Shown: one piece after another, positions 46,511 through 59,100 of the stretch
How the letters are laid out: each line of letters begins with the position of its first letter
Numbering within the stretch: position 1 is the stretch's first letter
Assembly: GCA_964036665.1 (NCBI GenBank)
Contig: OZ038530.1
Span: 15,447,001 to 15,511,000 of the forward strand
Direction: 5' to 3'
Length of the DNA: 64,000 nucleotides
Source: Gordius sp. MW1
Taxonomy: Eukaryota > Nematomorpha > Gordioida > Gordea > Gordiidae
Program-made: the position numbers and the translations under genes
The notes under the pieces: generated by a model
Databases searched by the model: none
What the model was told of the DNA's origin: nothing
Seen by the model: the letters and a program-made list of their open reading frames with translations, nothing else

Positions 46511-47984
46511 ACTTTTTACTGACCTAAGAATATAACATATTTATTTGATTTATTTCTTATATTTATTCTTAATTTTTGATTTATATTACGGGAATGATTA
46601 TAAAAAATGGTTAAGATTTTTCAAAATCGTTAAAAATTAATTTTTAAAATGTGTAAAATCTTGATAATAGGTTAATAACAAAAAAGGTCTCTTAGATTAT
46701 AAGGCTTTTATGTGCTGGAAAATATAATCAAAACAAAAAGGCACAGCACAAAACACCTTGTATGCTCTACACCGATTGTTACAGTAAAAATGGAGGGAAA
46801 ATTGATTCACAGTTTACCAAATGGAACATATGACATGAGCAGTCTATCTAGTCTATGAATACACCATATTTAGTCTAAAAATTTGCATACTTTAAGACCT
46901 CTTGATATTATCAAATTTAGTTTTTATCAAAGTTTGTGATTAACCTTGCGAATCATATTTATTATGTTTGCTAATTAATTGGCTTCCTTTTTCCCAAAAG
47001 AAGGGACTTCAAAAAAGTGTCCAGTATTAATGGGCTCCTACTTTCCCCAAAATGCTTTATAGCTTTTCTCCCTAAATCCTGCAGGACTGTCGTATTAAGT
47101 TTCCCATAAACCAGCTATACATTTTGCATAAAATATATGGGCAGAGCCAGCATTGGAATTAAAGGGGGGGGGGCAATAATGATTTAATAAATGGCCTGAA
47201 TTGCTGAAATTAAGTTTGGTATGACATTATCAAAAAACTTGCTTATTATTAAGTATTCTCCATTATTAATTTTGCAGTTGCAACATAACTTTACTAAATT
47301 TAATAAAGGTCATTTTGATTTGAGCAATATGGAGTCAAAAATTGGTTAAAATTTTTTACACATACCAATGACTAGTGATTTTTTTTGAAACACGTTTTAG
47401 CTCTAATGAAATAATAAGGCGTGGTGAAATATATTGGTTGGTAAGATTCTAGGATAATCACTTCATCTCCATTGGCAATCCTAAATATAAAACTGTCATG
47501 ACTCAAGTCACAATAATGGCAGCTTCTATTATCTGTTTGAATTTAATCAAAAAAGTATTTGACTTTCAATATCAGCCCAACATTAATTTTCAATTTTAAA
47601 CAAACTCAGGAAAATAAATCTTAAATCAAAAGGGGGCTAAATCAAGTTTTTATTAAAAATACAACGTAAGGCTTTATTTTTAAATATTGTTTAACAAACT
47701 TTAATCCTTATTTAAGCATATCAACACTCATGTTGCTTATTATCTAATTACACATCATTAACTAGTTATTAAAAGCTTAGTCTTTAATAATGGTTTCTTA
47801 TACAATTTATTTGCTCTCTTAAAAGCTAGTTGTATAAAACTTTTATCATATTTTTTTACACAATTAAACAAAAAATTCATACATTATAGGTCATCACTTT
47901 TATAAAGTTTAAAAGGTAAAATAATGATTGCATAAAACATGAAATATGTATAGATAGATAATATTTTTATTTTACATATAATAG
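46511..47984. other. Intergenic region downstream of FDX2
   Basis: AT-rich DNA with one GGCGTAGCC-like half element at about 47148-47190 (GGGCAGAGCCAGCATTGG then a G-run). No exon seen. The right edge should hold the FDX2 3' UTR; no A-rich tract of retrocopy type follows the stop. Confidence 0.45.
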
Positions 47985-48452
<468 letters not shown>

Positions 48453-48554
48453 TTATCATCATAAAAATATAAAACGTCCATTCGTTACATTATTAAAAAA
48501 TAAGTAATTTCTGCAATGTATTATAGTAATTGCCATGTATTATAACGCGTATTA

Positions 48555-49303
48555 TGTGGGCTGGTGTCGCGCTCCGTTGATTACCTAATTTCGAGCTGCG
48601 ATGCCGCCCAGTGTGCAAATCTAAGGTCATTCCTTCTAGATGGTTCTGGCCACGAATGGCTAGAGGCCTATCCCACCATATTCTCAGGGACTATGCTAGA
48701 AGATCAAGAAATTTCCTATTCCATAGCTCTACGGCTTGGAATAAAATTTTCAAAACCTTTTACGTGTCGTAACTATAATGTAGGGGTGAATGAACAAGCC
48801 AGGCATCCCCTACATTGCCTAGCCAACAAATATAAATATGTTAGACATCAAAAAGCCAATATTTTTATTCAAACTGCCCTAAAAAAGCCAACATCCCGTC
48901 TATTTTAGAACCATCAGACCCCTCTTTGGAGGGTCGCATGCGACCAGACGGATCCTCTTTGGTTCCCTGGAGCAATGGCCTGCCAATTAAGTGGGATTTT
49001 ACCTGCGTAGACCTCTTCGCCCCCTCAAACCTTACCATTGATTCTTTGGCCGCTGAGGTGCGAAAATTTAATAAATACAAAGCCCTTTTGGACTCTAACA
49101 TTTTTATCCCTTTGGTTGCCTCATGTTCGGGCACCTTTGAGAAACAAGCTTTAGGTTTTTTTAAGGAGCTAGGAAGACGTTCACCTCCCTCCAAACATTC
49201 TATACCCTTTCTCCTTAAACAAAGACTCGGTATCCTTATACAAAAATTTTGTTTAAAAATAGATTATCATTTTACTTTAAAAACCACTGAACAAAAATTT
49301 TAA
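48555..49303 (+). pseudogene. Zinc-finger/endonuclease domain, copy 4 (divergent)
   Basis: Reads SRSVDYLISSCDAAQ, SGHEWLEAYPT, ISYSIALRLGIKF, a broken finger (TCRNYN ... ARHPLHC, then VRHQKAN), and, after a frameshift near 48900, RPDGSSLVPWSNGL, IKWDFTCVDLFAPSN and FNKYKALL. The finger has lost its second Cys pair. It is closest to the inverted copy 5 at 50170-50990, forming a subfamily distinct from copies 1-3. It begins about 110 bp upstream of the FDX2 start codon, head to head with it. Confidence 0.55.
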
Positions 49304-49571
49304 AACTTTTTTTTGAGGCGAAATTAGAATGAATATATATCAAAAGTTATCGATACAGTACGCGTTGTGTACGATTTTTTTACCTCAAAATTTTTCACAT
49401 TTTTTTTTCATCGCTGGCCGACTCGTGGCCTCTTTTAGCTGATGATTTCGATGTAGACTGATTTTTTTTTTATATATTTATTTCATATCCTGTATTGTCA
49501 ATATCTACGTATTTGATACAATAAACTTTACATATTTAAAAAAAAAAATTTGATATACCACGTTCATTGTT
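49304..49571. other. Spacer between endonuclease copy 4 and gypsy fragment
   Basis: T- and A-rich runs with TGTATTGTCAATATCTACG; presumably 3' flank of copy 4 and edge of the gypsy fragment. No feature defined. Confidence 0.4.
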
Positions 49572-50165
49572 AGCGACAACGGGCCACAATTTACATCAAA
49601 CATTAGAATGTTATGTGAAAGCTACAATATTAAATATATTTTAACGACTCCCTATCATCCCAAAACAAATGATTGCGTTGAACGTGGTAAAATAATTTAA
49701 AGTCGATATCTGGCCACAAAAGAAGATATTAAGGATGCAGAGGAATATATGATCGAGGTCTTTACTACATATCGGAACAACGAACATAAAGCAACTGGGA
49801 GGCCACCAGCCAAAATTATTCTCGGTAGACGAAACCGGACCCTGTTGGACTGGACTAGATTAAACCCTAGAACTAATCTAGAGACCAGTAGAGGAAAGCA
49901 AGATTTTATCACGATAAGTTTTTAGGTCCAAGATAGTTTTAAAATAACCAGCCAGTGTGGGTAAAAAACGAAATTAGACCTGGTTGGAGGGAAGGCGCGG
50001 CATTACAACAAAATGCAATATGGTCATATATAGTGGAAAGTCATGGAAAACAAATAAGAAAACACGTGGACCAATTAAGAAAAATAATAATTTAATTACA
50101 AACAGAGGAGAGAATAATTTTACCAAATCAGGATATACAAGTTCAAGACCCAATTGTGGAAGAAA
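49572..50165 (+). pseudogene. Ty3/gypsy integrase fragment
   Basis: In successive frames: IVSDNGPQFTSN, CESYNIKYILTTPYHPKTND, CVERGK followed by a stop, then YRNNEHKATGRPPAKIILGR, then PVWVKNEIRPGW. This is the second half of a gypsy integrase core plus its C-terminal domain, related to but distinct from the 34-38 kb element. It lies between two inverted endonuclease-domain copies. Confidence 0.75.
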
Positions 50166-50169
50166 TGAG

Positions 50170-50990
50170 TGGAGAAGGCTTGTTTGCCGAAGAAACCAGA
50201 GCATGCGGCAAAAACAAGAATAAAAATATTATATGCCCAAAGGGTAGAATACTTTATCGTATTACGCCCCTCAGCGGCGATAGGGTCGTAATTCGAATGA
50301 GCAAAAAGGTCGCTAAAGTAATTTGAGGGATGTACCATTTTGCCAGGGGACTAGAGAAGAGCCATCAGGGTGCATCCTAGCTTCCAGAGAAGGATCCGAG
50401 GACTCAAGAAATGAAGGGATTTTAGCCTGTTTAAGGCAGCTTGAATTAATAAATTGGCTTTGTTGTGCCTAAGATATTTAAATTTGTTTGCAAGGCAGTG
50501 TAGAGGGGCCTGGCATATTCATCCACTAGGGTAAGACGAATCCGACAAGAAAAGTCTTCAGTAAAACTGGTTCCTAACCTTAAAGCTATGGAATATGAAA
50601 GCTCAAAGTCGTCAAGCAGCATTCCAACGAATTTGCTGGGATAGACTTCTAGCCACTGGTGACCGGAACCATCAAAAGCGATGGACCTAAGGTTGTAATG
50701 TTGGCTATCATTGCTTGAAAAGAGGTAATCAACAGAGCGCGATATTAGTCCAGAATCCCAATCCTTCCATCTCGTAATTTGAGGTTAAATGTCTCGGGTT
50801 TGACATTCGAATTGCAATGCTCCAAGGCTTGAGTTAGCCGTTGGTCGTATCTTTGTGTGGTAAATTTAAAAATTAAACCTTCAACAGATTTGAAAGAGGA
50901 TAGAAATGCAGCTATGCTGCTAGAGGGACGAATTCTTAATCCTCCTGATTTTGCTCCTTACGTCATAAACTAGTAAATCTCAAATGTGGT
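50170..50990 (-). pseudogene. Zinc-finger/endonuclease domain, copy 5 (inverted)
   Basis: Minus strand reads MAAFLSSFKSVEGLIFKFTT, an upstream helical part not seen in copy 4, then RWKDWDSGLISRSVDYLFSS, SGHQWLEVYPS, LSYSIALRLG, damaged finger, DGSSLVPW, FSDLFAHSN and IKYSTL. The copy ends near 50165 at FGKQA. Several frameshifts. It aligns with copy 4 along almost its whole length. Confidence 0.55.
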
Positions 50991-51297
50991 CTTCAAATTA
51001 AACAATTGGGTTCAGGAAGATAAAGAAATTTTACTTAAATTTTTCTCTTTATCTGCACTGAGTAAGCCTGTCAAGTCGAGTAATGACAGGATAAAACTGC
51101 ATAAATTTATCCCGAAACCAGTGAGGCAAAGGCACATTGTTACAATAATCATCGATTTCGCCAGGCGCACTTATTGCAAAAATAATTCTGCTAGTGACAC
51201 AAACAATAGACTTAGAAAAAAAACGGGAAGATCACTTCCGTCCTATTTCATCACCTCGTCTATTGCTTCAAAATGGAAATCTAGAGAGGGCTTATAA
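50986..51297 (+). pseudogene. Unrecognised ORF, possibly LINE ORF1-like
   Basis: 103 codons with DRIKLHKFIPKPVRQRHIVT and IIIDFARRTYCKNNSASDTN, ending GRSLPSYFITSSIASKW. A basic segment followed by an alternating hydrophobic strand and a helix is reminiscent of the RNA-binding part of LINE ORF1 proteins. I see no diagnostic motif. It starts where copy 5 begins on the other strand. Confidence 0.25.
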
Positions 51298-53174
51298 ATA
51301 ACTAAAGGCTCCCGCATCTTTGACACATAACCCCCTCCTCCTCCATATCAAAAATTACTAAAATGATAAGTCTCATAAAGTGATCGATCATAAAGACTTA
51401 CGGTAGAAGCCAATGCTGATCATCAAATCTCTGGTATACTACTACATTATCTTTTATGCAAAGACTGGCTAAATAAAGGGCTCCCTCCACTCATCACTAT
51501 TGAAGAGTTTCTATCACCCTTTTAACAGGGTTTAAAATTAATCATGTAATTAAGTCTACGCTATCCCCAACACAACTAGGTGGGGGTATAAGAAAGCTAC
51601 ACAGCATTTCCTTCGAGGAATATAATTAGGGTGCGCGCACAAAGGGAGCCTCTTTCGTTCTCGTTTTCTACTCCTTGCTATATATATCTATGAGAGTCAT
51701 TATGTTTATTTGAAATAACAAAAAGCTAATTTTTATAAAATTCCTTTTGTGCAACCTCGGTTGAACATGAGCTTCAACCCTTTTTCGTAATATAGCAAAG
51801 CAAAGGGTTTAAAAATAATATCAACGTTTGCTTCCGATGGTATAAAAAATTATACCAGTTTCTCGATTCCGCACTTTGCTAGTGACATATATAATACTTT
51901 ATCGCATATTATATACAGAAGACTCAATATATTCTCATTCCCGGCTAAGCAATGAACCTTCTAATAAATAATTGATGTTCTTATAAAGCGATTTTTCAGG
52001 GGCGTGGGGGCTTAGTAGGTATACGCTTAGTCTTTGAACAAGAGCTCACGGATTCAAATCCCGCTTACGGCACTTGCTTCCAAAAAGATGTAAAATATAT
52101 CACAACGTCAACACGGCTATCAGGCCTGGATAGCCGAGCATTACCCCTCATCCAAATATCTAAAGAAGCTGACCACCATAGTGTGACAAACAGCTATTGG
52201 AATTTTTTTTGATTCTTCAAAACAAGTTAGTTATTGGCAACAAATCAATAGCTGTCCTGACACCAGATATTTAAGCATAGCTGATGATGAATCAAAGATG
52301 CGAGCGCCTGTCCTTGCTAATTTATGATTGTTCTACATTAAAGCCCACGCCAGTTGATGCTTTATATCCTCCTCATAATCTTTAAAGTAAGGATTCTACC
52401 AACTCTTCTTTACGGTTGTAAATATTGATATTTAGAAAGGTCTTAGCCTAAAATGCGTTAAGCATTTTATCTAGGACTTATTACCCTATAAAAAATGTAG
52501 TTTTTCTGCCCAAAAAGCCATTATAACCTCTTTTGACGTTCTCGTCTATTAAAAGGTCTAAAGTACAATGGCAGCCGAGCTATACGAAGTATTTCGAGAC
52601 GCGTACCATTTGCAAAAACTTGAATTATACGTTTGCCATTATAGAAATAATTCGTAAATCATCATATTTCTCGCCTTTCTTTAAGCGCATATCCTTTCTC
52701 TTCCCTAATCTATGGTTCCTCGACTTGTTGTTTAAAAAATTATCAACAGCATGGGTAATAGCTATAAATTTTCTAATATTTAATGATGAAATGTTTACGA
52801 GTATGACTTTTACAAAATGTATTAATATTTACGCATAAATTAGGGCTTGCAAATTTTAATTAATGATTAATGATCAAATATTCTAGATTTTATTATATTA
52901 AAAAAATTTACGTTGCCACGTGAAATAGCAAATAATTGATAGTATTCAAAGTTTGGATGTTAGTTTTCGAGATGCATTAAAAAATTCCGTGACGGAATGC
53001 AGCGTAAGAACAATTTGTAATGGAAACATAGAGATTTTATTGAACTATATAGGAGTTACACTTCCGAAAACTATTCGGTTATTATAGGCAACGCGCTAAA
53101 ATTATAATTTCAACCAAGAAGATACATACATAAATGGAAAGTTTTTGAAAATTAATCTGAGAAAAATTGTGCGA
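51298..53174. other. Intergenic region downstream of THOC1
   Basis: No gene recognised. Contains a tRNA-like sequence at 52001-52072. The 101-codon ORF at 52533-52838 has no domain and hydrophobic low-complexity content. The right edge is the THOC1 3' side. Confidence 0.4.
52001..52072 (+). repeat. tRNA-derived pseudogene or SINE head
   Basis: The 72 nt can be drawn as a degenerate cloverleaf: a 5' GGCGTGG can pair (six of seven, two wobble) with a 3' TTACGGC. D-arm GCTTAGTAGGTATACGC, anticodon-loop-like TTTGAACA, and T-arm with GGATTCAAATCCC (an extra base against the box B consensus). Stem mismatches in the anticodon and T-arms argue against a working tRNA. Confidence 0.4.
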
Positions 53175-56100
53175 TCACTCTTCATCAGGTTCGCTTTGCT
53201 TGGCTTTTAGTCTTTTGGAACGTGATCTAAGGGTAGTAGCTTTTTTTGGTAACGATTTAGCTTTACCTATAAATTTATTTTGATAAAACTATTATAATAT
53301 TTATGGCTATCTAATCCTTATGGCCCCTGATAAAGAATTTTTTAGGAACAATCTACACAAAAATCGGAAAGGATAGCGCCATTACTTTCAAAAATATGAC
53401 AAAAATGATAGAATTAATAAAACGCGCCCAAGCGTGATTCAGGACCTTTGAACGTGCATTACTTAAAAAGTATTGGCCCAAAATGGCTAAAATTTACAGA
53501 AATTACTTTAGCCAGATCTAAATTGGTCGGTCGAAAATTGTCTTTTTTTTACTATTCGACATGGAACCCTATTATAGGACCCTTAAATTTTGTAACAAAG
53601 GAGTTTGGAAAAATGGTGAGAAAAGTAGTTATTAGCAAAGTTTGGAGAGTTTTTAAATGCGGGGAATATTAACTTTAACGAAACTAAAATACGGTATTTA
53701 AAATTTGCAGATCATCAGCCACAGATAAATTAAAAGTGTGATGATATGTATGTATAAGTCTCCGGTTAAGAACTAAAAAACATAGCCTATGCTTTTCTGC
53801 GCAACTTCTAATAACTATGACACTTCGTGGCCGAGATGCAAACCTATTAGTACCCGAATATGAGCTAAAATTTTACACCCCCTGGTAACAATTAGTTTTT
53901 GTTTTGTTGTGAAATGATATCTTGGATAATAAACTCGTTTTTACTAAAATATAGATTTTCTAACCAACAGTTTTTTACTTTAAAATAAATAGGTAGAATA
54001 AAGGATATTTGTGTTAAAGGCTAAAAAACTCTGTCAAAATAGACTCAAAAGATTTGAGGTTTTAATATAGTGTCTAGCATGAGATATGATGAAACAAATA
54101 ATGCTACCACTTCTAAGCGTTTTTTCGCGTTTAGGCGTTTCTGAGGTTTTCACAACTTCGGAATTTTCAATTTCACCCTCTTCAAAAGATTTATCACCTG
54201 CGGATGATTCATTCACTGACTCATGCACACTTTGTTCTTCGGGATCTTGAGTTGGAGTGCTTTTTACATCTCTGTTATTCGAAGAAATTTTATAACATTT
54301 AAGAGTGTGTCATAAGCGATTTTAAATCTAGACAAAAGCGAATGCATGTTAAAACAGAGCCGCGTCTTGATACGAGCGTCATGCCATTTTTAAATTTTTG
54401 CTGTGTTCTTATTCATAAAACAAATATTTATTCTTTAAATACGCTTATTAATGCATATTCACATGGTAACTAAACTAAAATTGTTGAATTCACGACAAGT
54501 AAATCGCATATTTGGATAAAAAAATATGGCGCCTTTGAAGTTAAATTGTGTATTGAGACGGTGCCTAAAGTTGAGAGTTTACAACTTTACCGCAATGTGT
54601 TGTGGTCAAAGCGGCCTCGCGTGATAATTTTTAAATTAGGGTTAATATTAATATTTTACAACATTGTTCATTTTCATAAAAGAATTATATTGCGAAAGCC
54701 TTAAACATGTGATTAAAAAAATCATTAACGCTCCTAATAAGTCATACTTACTTAAACCGAGTGGTGTTATTTAGCGCGTCGCTTAAGGCCTGTGTCGTTG
54801 AAAGGAGTAAAAAGACTTAGTACCATCACCATTATAAGAGTCTAGCGTGAGATGCGCTTCCCTAATGTAAGGTCCTTTTTTTTCCTAATTCCTTCCCCTA
54901 TGGGCCTAAATCTTATTTATTACTATGAGGCGAGCGTTGTTAATTTTCTAGCACCGCCACATGTGCCCTATTTTCTAACTACATACGTGAGGTCTTGATT
55001 ATTTAGACATGACTGCAGAGCACCGTGTGTTGTTGTCGATAACAACTAGCTAACACCACCTAAGCATATATCTAATGGCCCATCCGAGTCTCTATGACAA
55101 AAGAATGTACTAGTGGTTGGTTTGCTAAACAACCCACATTGAATGTCTTCGAAAAAAAGGAGACTATCAATGTGGGTGTGGCTATTTTATGCACACCTTA
55201 ATATCACTCTAACAGACCCCTCGGCGCGCCCATTACGTCATTGTTTATACCCCTTATAAAGAACAATATAATGCAAAAATTAAAATATCCATTCAATAAT
55301 TATATTGTTGTTAGTAACGATATTCGTGCACCGTTAAAAATGTAGACCGACCTGTCGCAAAGAGGGTTGAGAATTAAGTTTAGGGTAATAAAAATCATCA
55401 AATATTTTATCCAATAATTCTTTTTAGAATTTTCAATTATTGTTATCCTATTAACGCTAAAACGGAATAATTATGTGTAGATATCACAATAATCATACTC
55501 AATATTATTGGAAGAGGTTTCTTTGTTTTCAGCTCCGTTATTCACATCCGTAAACGAGACTTCTCGGGATGGTGCGCTAGAAATGGTATCTTTATCCGCG
55601 CTCACAACGTTTTGACTTTCTATTGAAGTTCGTTTCAATGTTCTAGACCTAAGGGTAATGATAAATGCCTTTGTTTTACGTCAAAAAATAGTCGTTTTAA
55701 TAGCTAAATATAATTATAATCTCTATAGTTGAATCTCTTGACGAATAGTTTTTTATTTATATTATTTTAAGCTTTAACTATTAAAAAACAATTAAATATA
55801 AATTAATTAATAAGCCTATAACATAGTCTACTAGGTAGTAAGTAGTATACCATAGACTAATAGACAGCTCAACACCTTTAGATTCACGCATTTAATGTGT
55901 CGCAAAAAAGGACTGCCATCTTAAAAATTAGCCTAATTTTATATGAATTATATTGTTCAACAAGCAGTAATAACACGATTTAAAATTAAGCATTATAGCT
56001 ATTTATTTCATAAATACACCAAACCGATTTAAAGCAGAATTAACTATAATAAATAAGTTAAAAAGTAGGCGCAGACCCTAGATTATCTTATATTAAATAT

Positions 56101-59100
56101 ATATAAGAGGCAGTACCAATATGAGCATTATCATAAGCCTCTAATTATCAAACAAATAGCACATATTTGATTTTGCCAAAATACCCACGTTTATCTAATT
56201 TAAGCGATTTATAAATCAAGGTTTAATTATATTAAGTAAAGAAATTTTCTTTAATGTTTTGCATATAGTTGATCGCTGCTTGTTAAGTACGTCCTGTAAG
56301 TCACAGGCTTTTAAAACTTTGTGTACGCGGGGAAGAAAAATATTCGCTGCCATGCAAAACATGATATTCATCAGAACCTTCACCTTACTTTGCAACTAAA
56401 TTAGCGCTGAAAACTAGGAATTTTCATTAATAACAAGAACAACTTTACTTCCCTTATATTATAGCTTTATTAAAAGATCAACCAAAATTATCAGACATTT
56501 AACAAACCTAAATGCAATTCTGGGACAAAAACTTAAGGGTCTAAATCTAAAAATAAACGTTTCAATTAAAATTTTGCCTCTAATGCATCGCTCATAATTA
56601 AATCGAAAAAATTTTCTTTCTTAAAGTTCTGATATTAAAATAAGCCTAAAAACAATTTCAGTAATAAGCCCTTTGCTAACACTACCTAGAAATTGTGGAA
56701 GCATTATGTTCTTCGGCTTTTATCTTATCACCCAACACCGTTATAAAATCAGTAATTATTTTGGTCCCTCCAGACCCCGTGCCGTTCTTATTTGACGCTG
56801 GTGCGCTCGAAGCGCTAGCGTTGCTGAAGTAAGACCAAAAAAAGTGCTTGGATTCTCGGCTAAGCAAGCGCAGCGTTTTCCATTCTCGCGTAATATCCCT
56901 TTCGGCTTTAACGCTATCGGCGTCTTCTTCGAGCGTCACAGCGTCTTTTTGCACTTCATCCTCTGCCCCGGGCTGAGTTTGTGGGGAAGCCGTCGGCTGA
57001 GGGCTATCCAAAAATTGCCTGAGAGATGGTCGAAAATTTCTGCCAAAATTAATTAGAAGAATTTCATAAATTGTTGCGGAATAGTAGTGTTGTAAAAACG
57101 GCTGGGTTTTATTTGGTCGGCTTTTGGTTTTAGTTGACTAAACATAAACAGACCATAGGTTTTTTGGTCTGTTATGTTTAGTCGCTTAAACAGACCAAAA
57201 GTTTTTTGGTCAAAACCTTTGGTCGGTTTATGTTTGGTCATCTAAAACCAAAAGCCGACCAAACAAAACCCAGCCGATTTTACAACACTAGAATAGAAAT
57301 TATGGCAATAATTAAAATCCGTTTAAAACCCTATAATATTATGCTTAATAAATTAAGTTTGATAATGCTTCAAAATTAAATTCTCCGACCCCTAATTAGG
57401 TCATTATATTTATTATGAGTTAAGAAAATTAATTGGATAAACTATCCCGAATTAAAAATAATAGCAAGAGAGCTATTTTTTAATTTACAAGTGATATTAT
57501 TAAAATGAGTCTTATCTTTTTCCAATCTAGTACTTAGACCAAATCTCAATCAGAGACCAAAAAAGCCCAACTGAATTTTCAAGAGAGCCCGGGCGGGCAC
57601 CATAACAAAATTCGGGCAATTCAATAATGTAATATTTTGTTTTCGTGGATTATTTTGTCACCTTTTTATTTGATTGTATGAAAATTTTTTAATCCTTATT
57701 CTTATCCAAAAAAAACAAAAAACAAAAATAAATTTTTTTAATCGTTTCGTGCGGGGCAGCTCTAATTTCAGGCATGGCCGTGCGGGCACTTAAAAGGGTT
57801 CGGGCGAGGAGCTTAGTTATAAAATGGGATCGGGTGGGGTTCGGGCAGATAATTTTCAACATCTGACTTCTGATCTCACTTAGTAAACAAATATGTGGGA
57901 ATAATTTCATTCCTTTAAATTGAAAAAAAGTTCAATTTAACAATAATACATCTTTAATTTAATGATGTGTGAGAGTGAACAAGCATTTATTAATAGGTCT
58001 TTCTTGTGCGCATCGTGCTTCTCGTTGACTAAAGCCCGCGTTCCTTGTAAATGTTTAATTGCCGAATACATAATTGTAATTTTGAAATAAATGCAATTCA
58101 CAAACAAAACACTAAATATTTTGAAAATTGCATTATATGTAAAGGAGTATTCATGAGTTAAGATTAAATAGATGTAAGCATAAATATCAAGGATATGTGC
58201 CATATAAGGTATTCAAATTTATTATAAACAAAATGAAATACTAACAAGTTAAAAAAATTTATAAAAAAGTATCAAATAAGAATCTAAAAAAAAATTGACC
58301 TGCTCTCAGACGCGCATGCTTTGACGTTGTCGGGCTCGTAATTCCATAGAGCAGTCAATTCTGGGCTACAAAGGGGAAAAATCAAAGAATTTTTTATGAA
58401 TTAATATGGATTTAACTGTAAAACGGCTAGGTTTCGTATGGTCGACCTTTAGTTTTAGTGGACTAAATATAGATAGACCAAAGATTTTTTGGTCTGCATT
58501 TTTTTGTCGACTTCTAAGCTTAGTCAAAATTTGAAAAACCGACCAAACAAAACACAGCCGTTTTTACAACACTAAAATGAACAATCGGACGGATTTATAA
58601 ATTCAATAAAATAAACTTTCCGAGGTCCATATGAATTTTTTTAGCGTAACCATTCTTGTTTTTCTTAGACAGCGAAATGGTTTCCAAATGACTCCTTAAT
58701 AAACAAAAAACAAAATAAATTTAAGACATTACAATTAAATCTGATAAAAATATAAGAGTATATGCAAAATTTTATTTGTTACTAATGTGAAAGCAAAAAA
58801 TGTTTAAAAGTTTAGCAAATTTCTTAGATTACTTTTCATCGTTGGCACTTGGGGGAGGTGGGGGTGATTTTGTAAAAACGGGACAACCACCATTTTTCCA
58901 TTCATTCCAAAAGTCTTCGTAGGCTAAAAACTTTTTAATGCTCTCCTGCATTTTGGGTCCCAACAACTATTAATTAAAATAGACCCGATCTAATACGAAT
59001 AGCGGTAATTATTTATTTGTAGGCAAAAATTTAGCCAAAATCGTAAGATTGCATTATAAATCAACAAGTTGGACAAGCTTCAAAAATAATTGAGATTCAA

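Noticed and set aside
52001..52072. Functional tRNA gene
   Set aside because: Mismatches in the anticodon and T stems and an extra base in box B; better explained as a tRNA-derived repeat.
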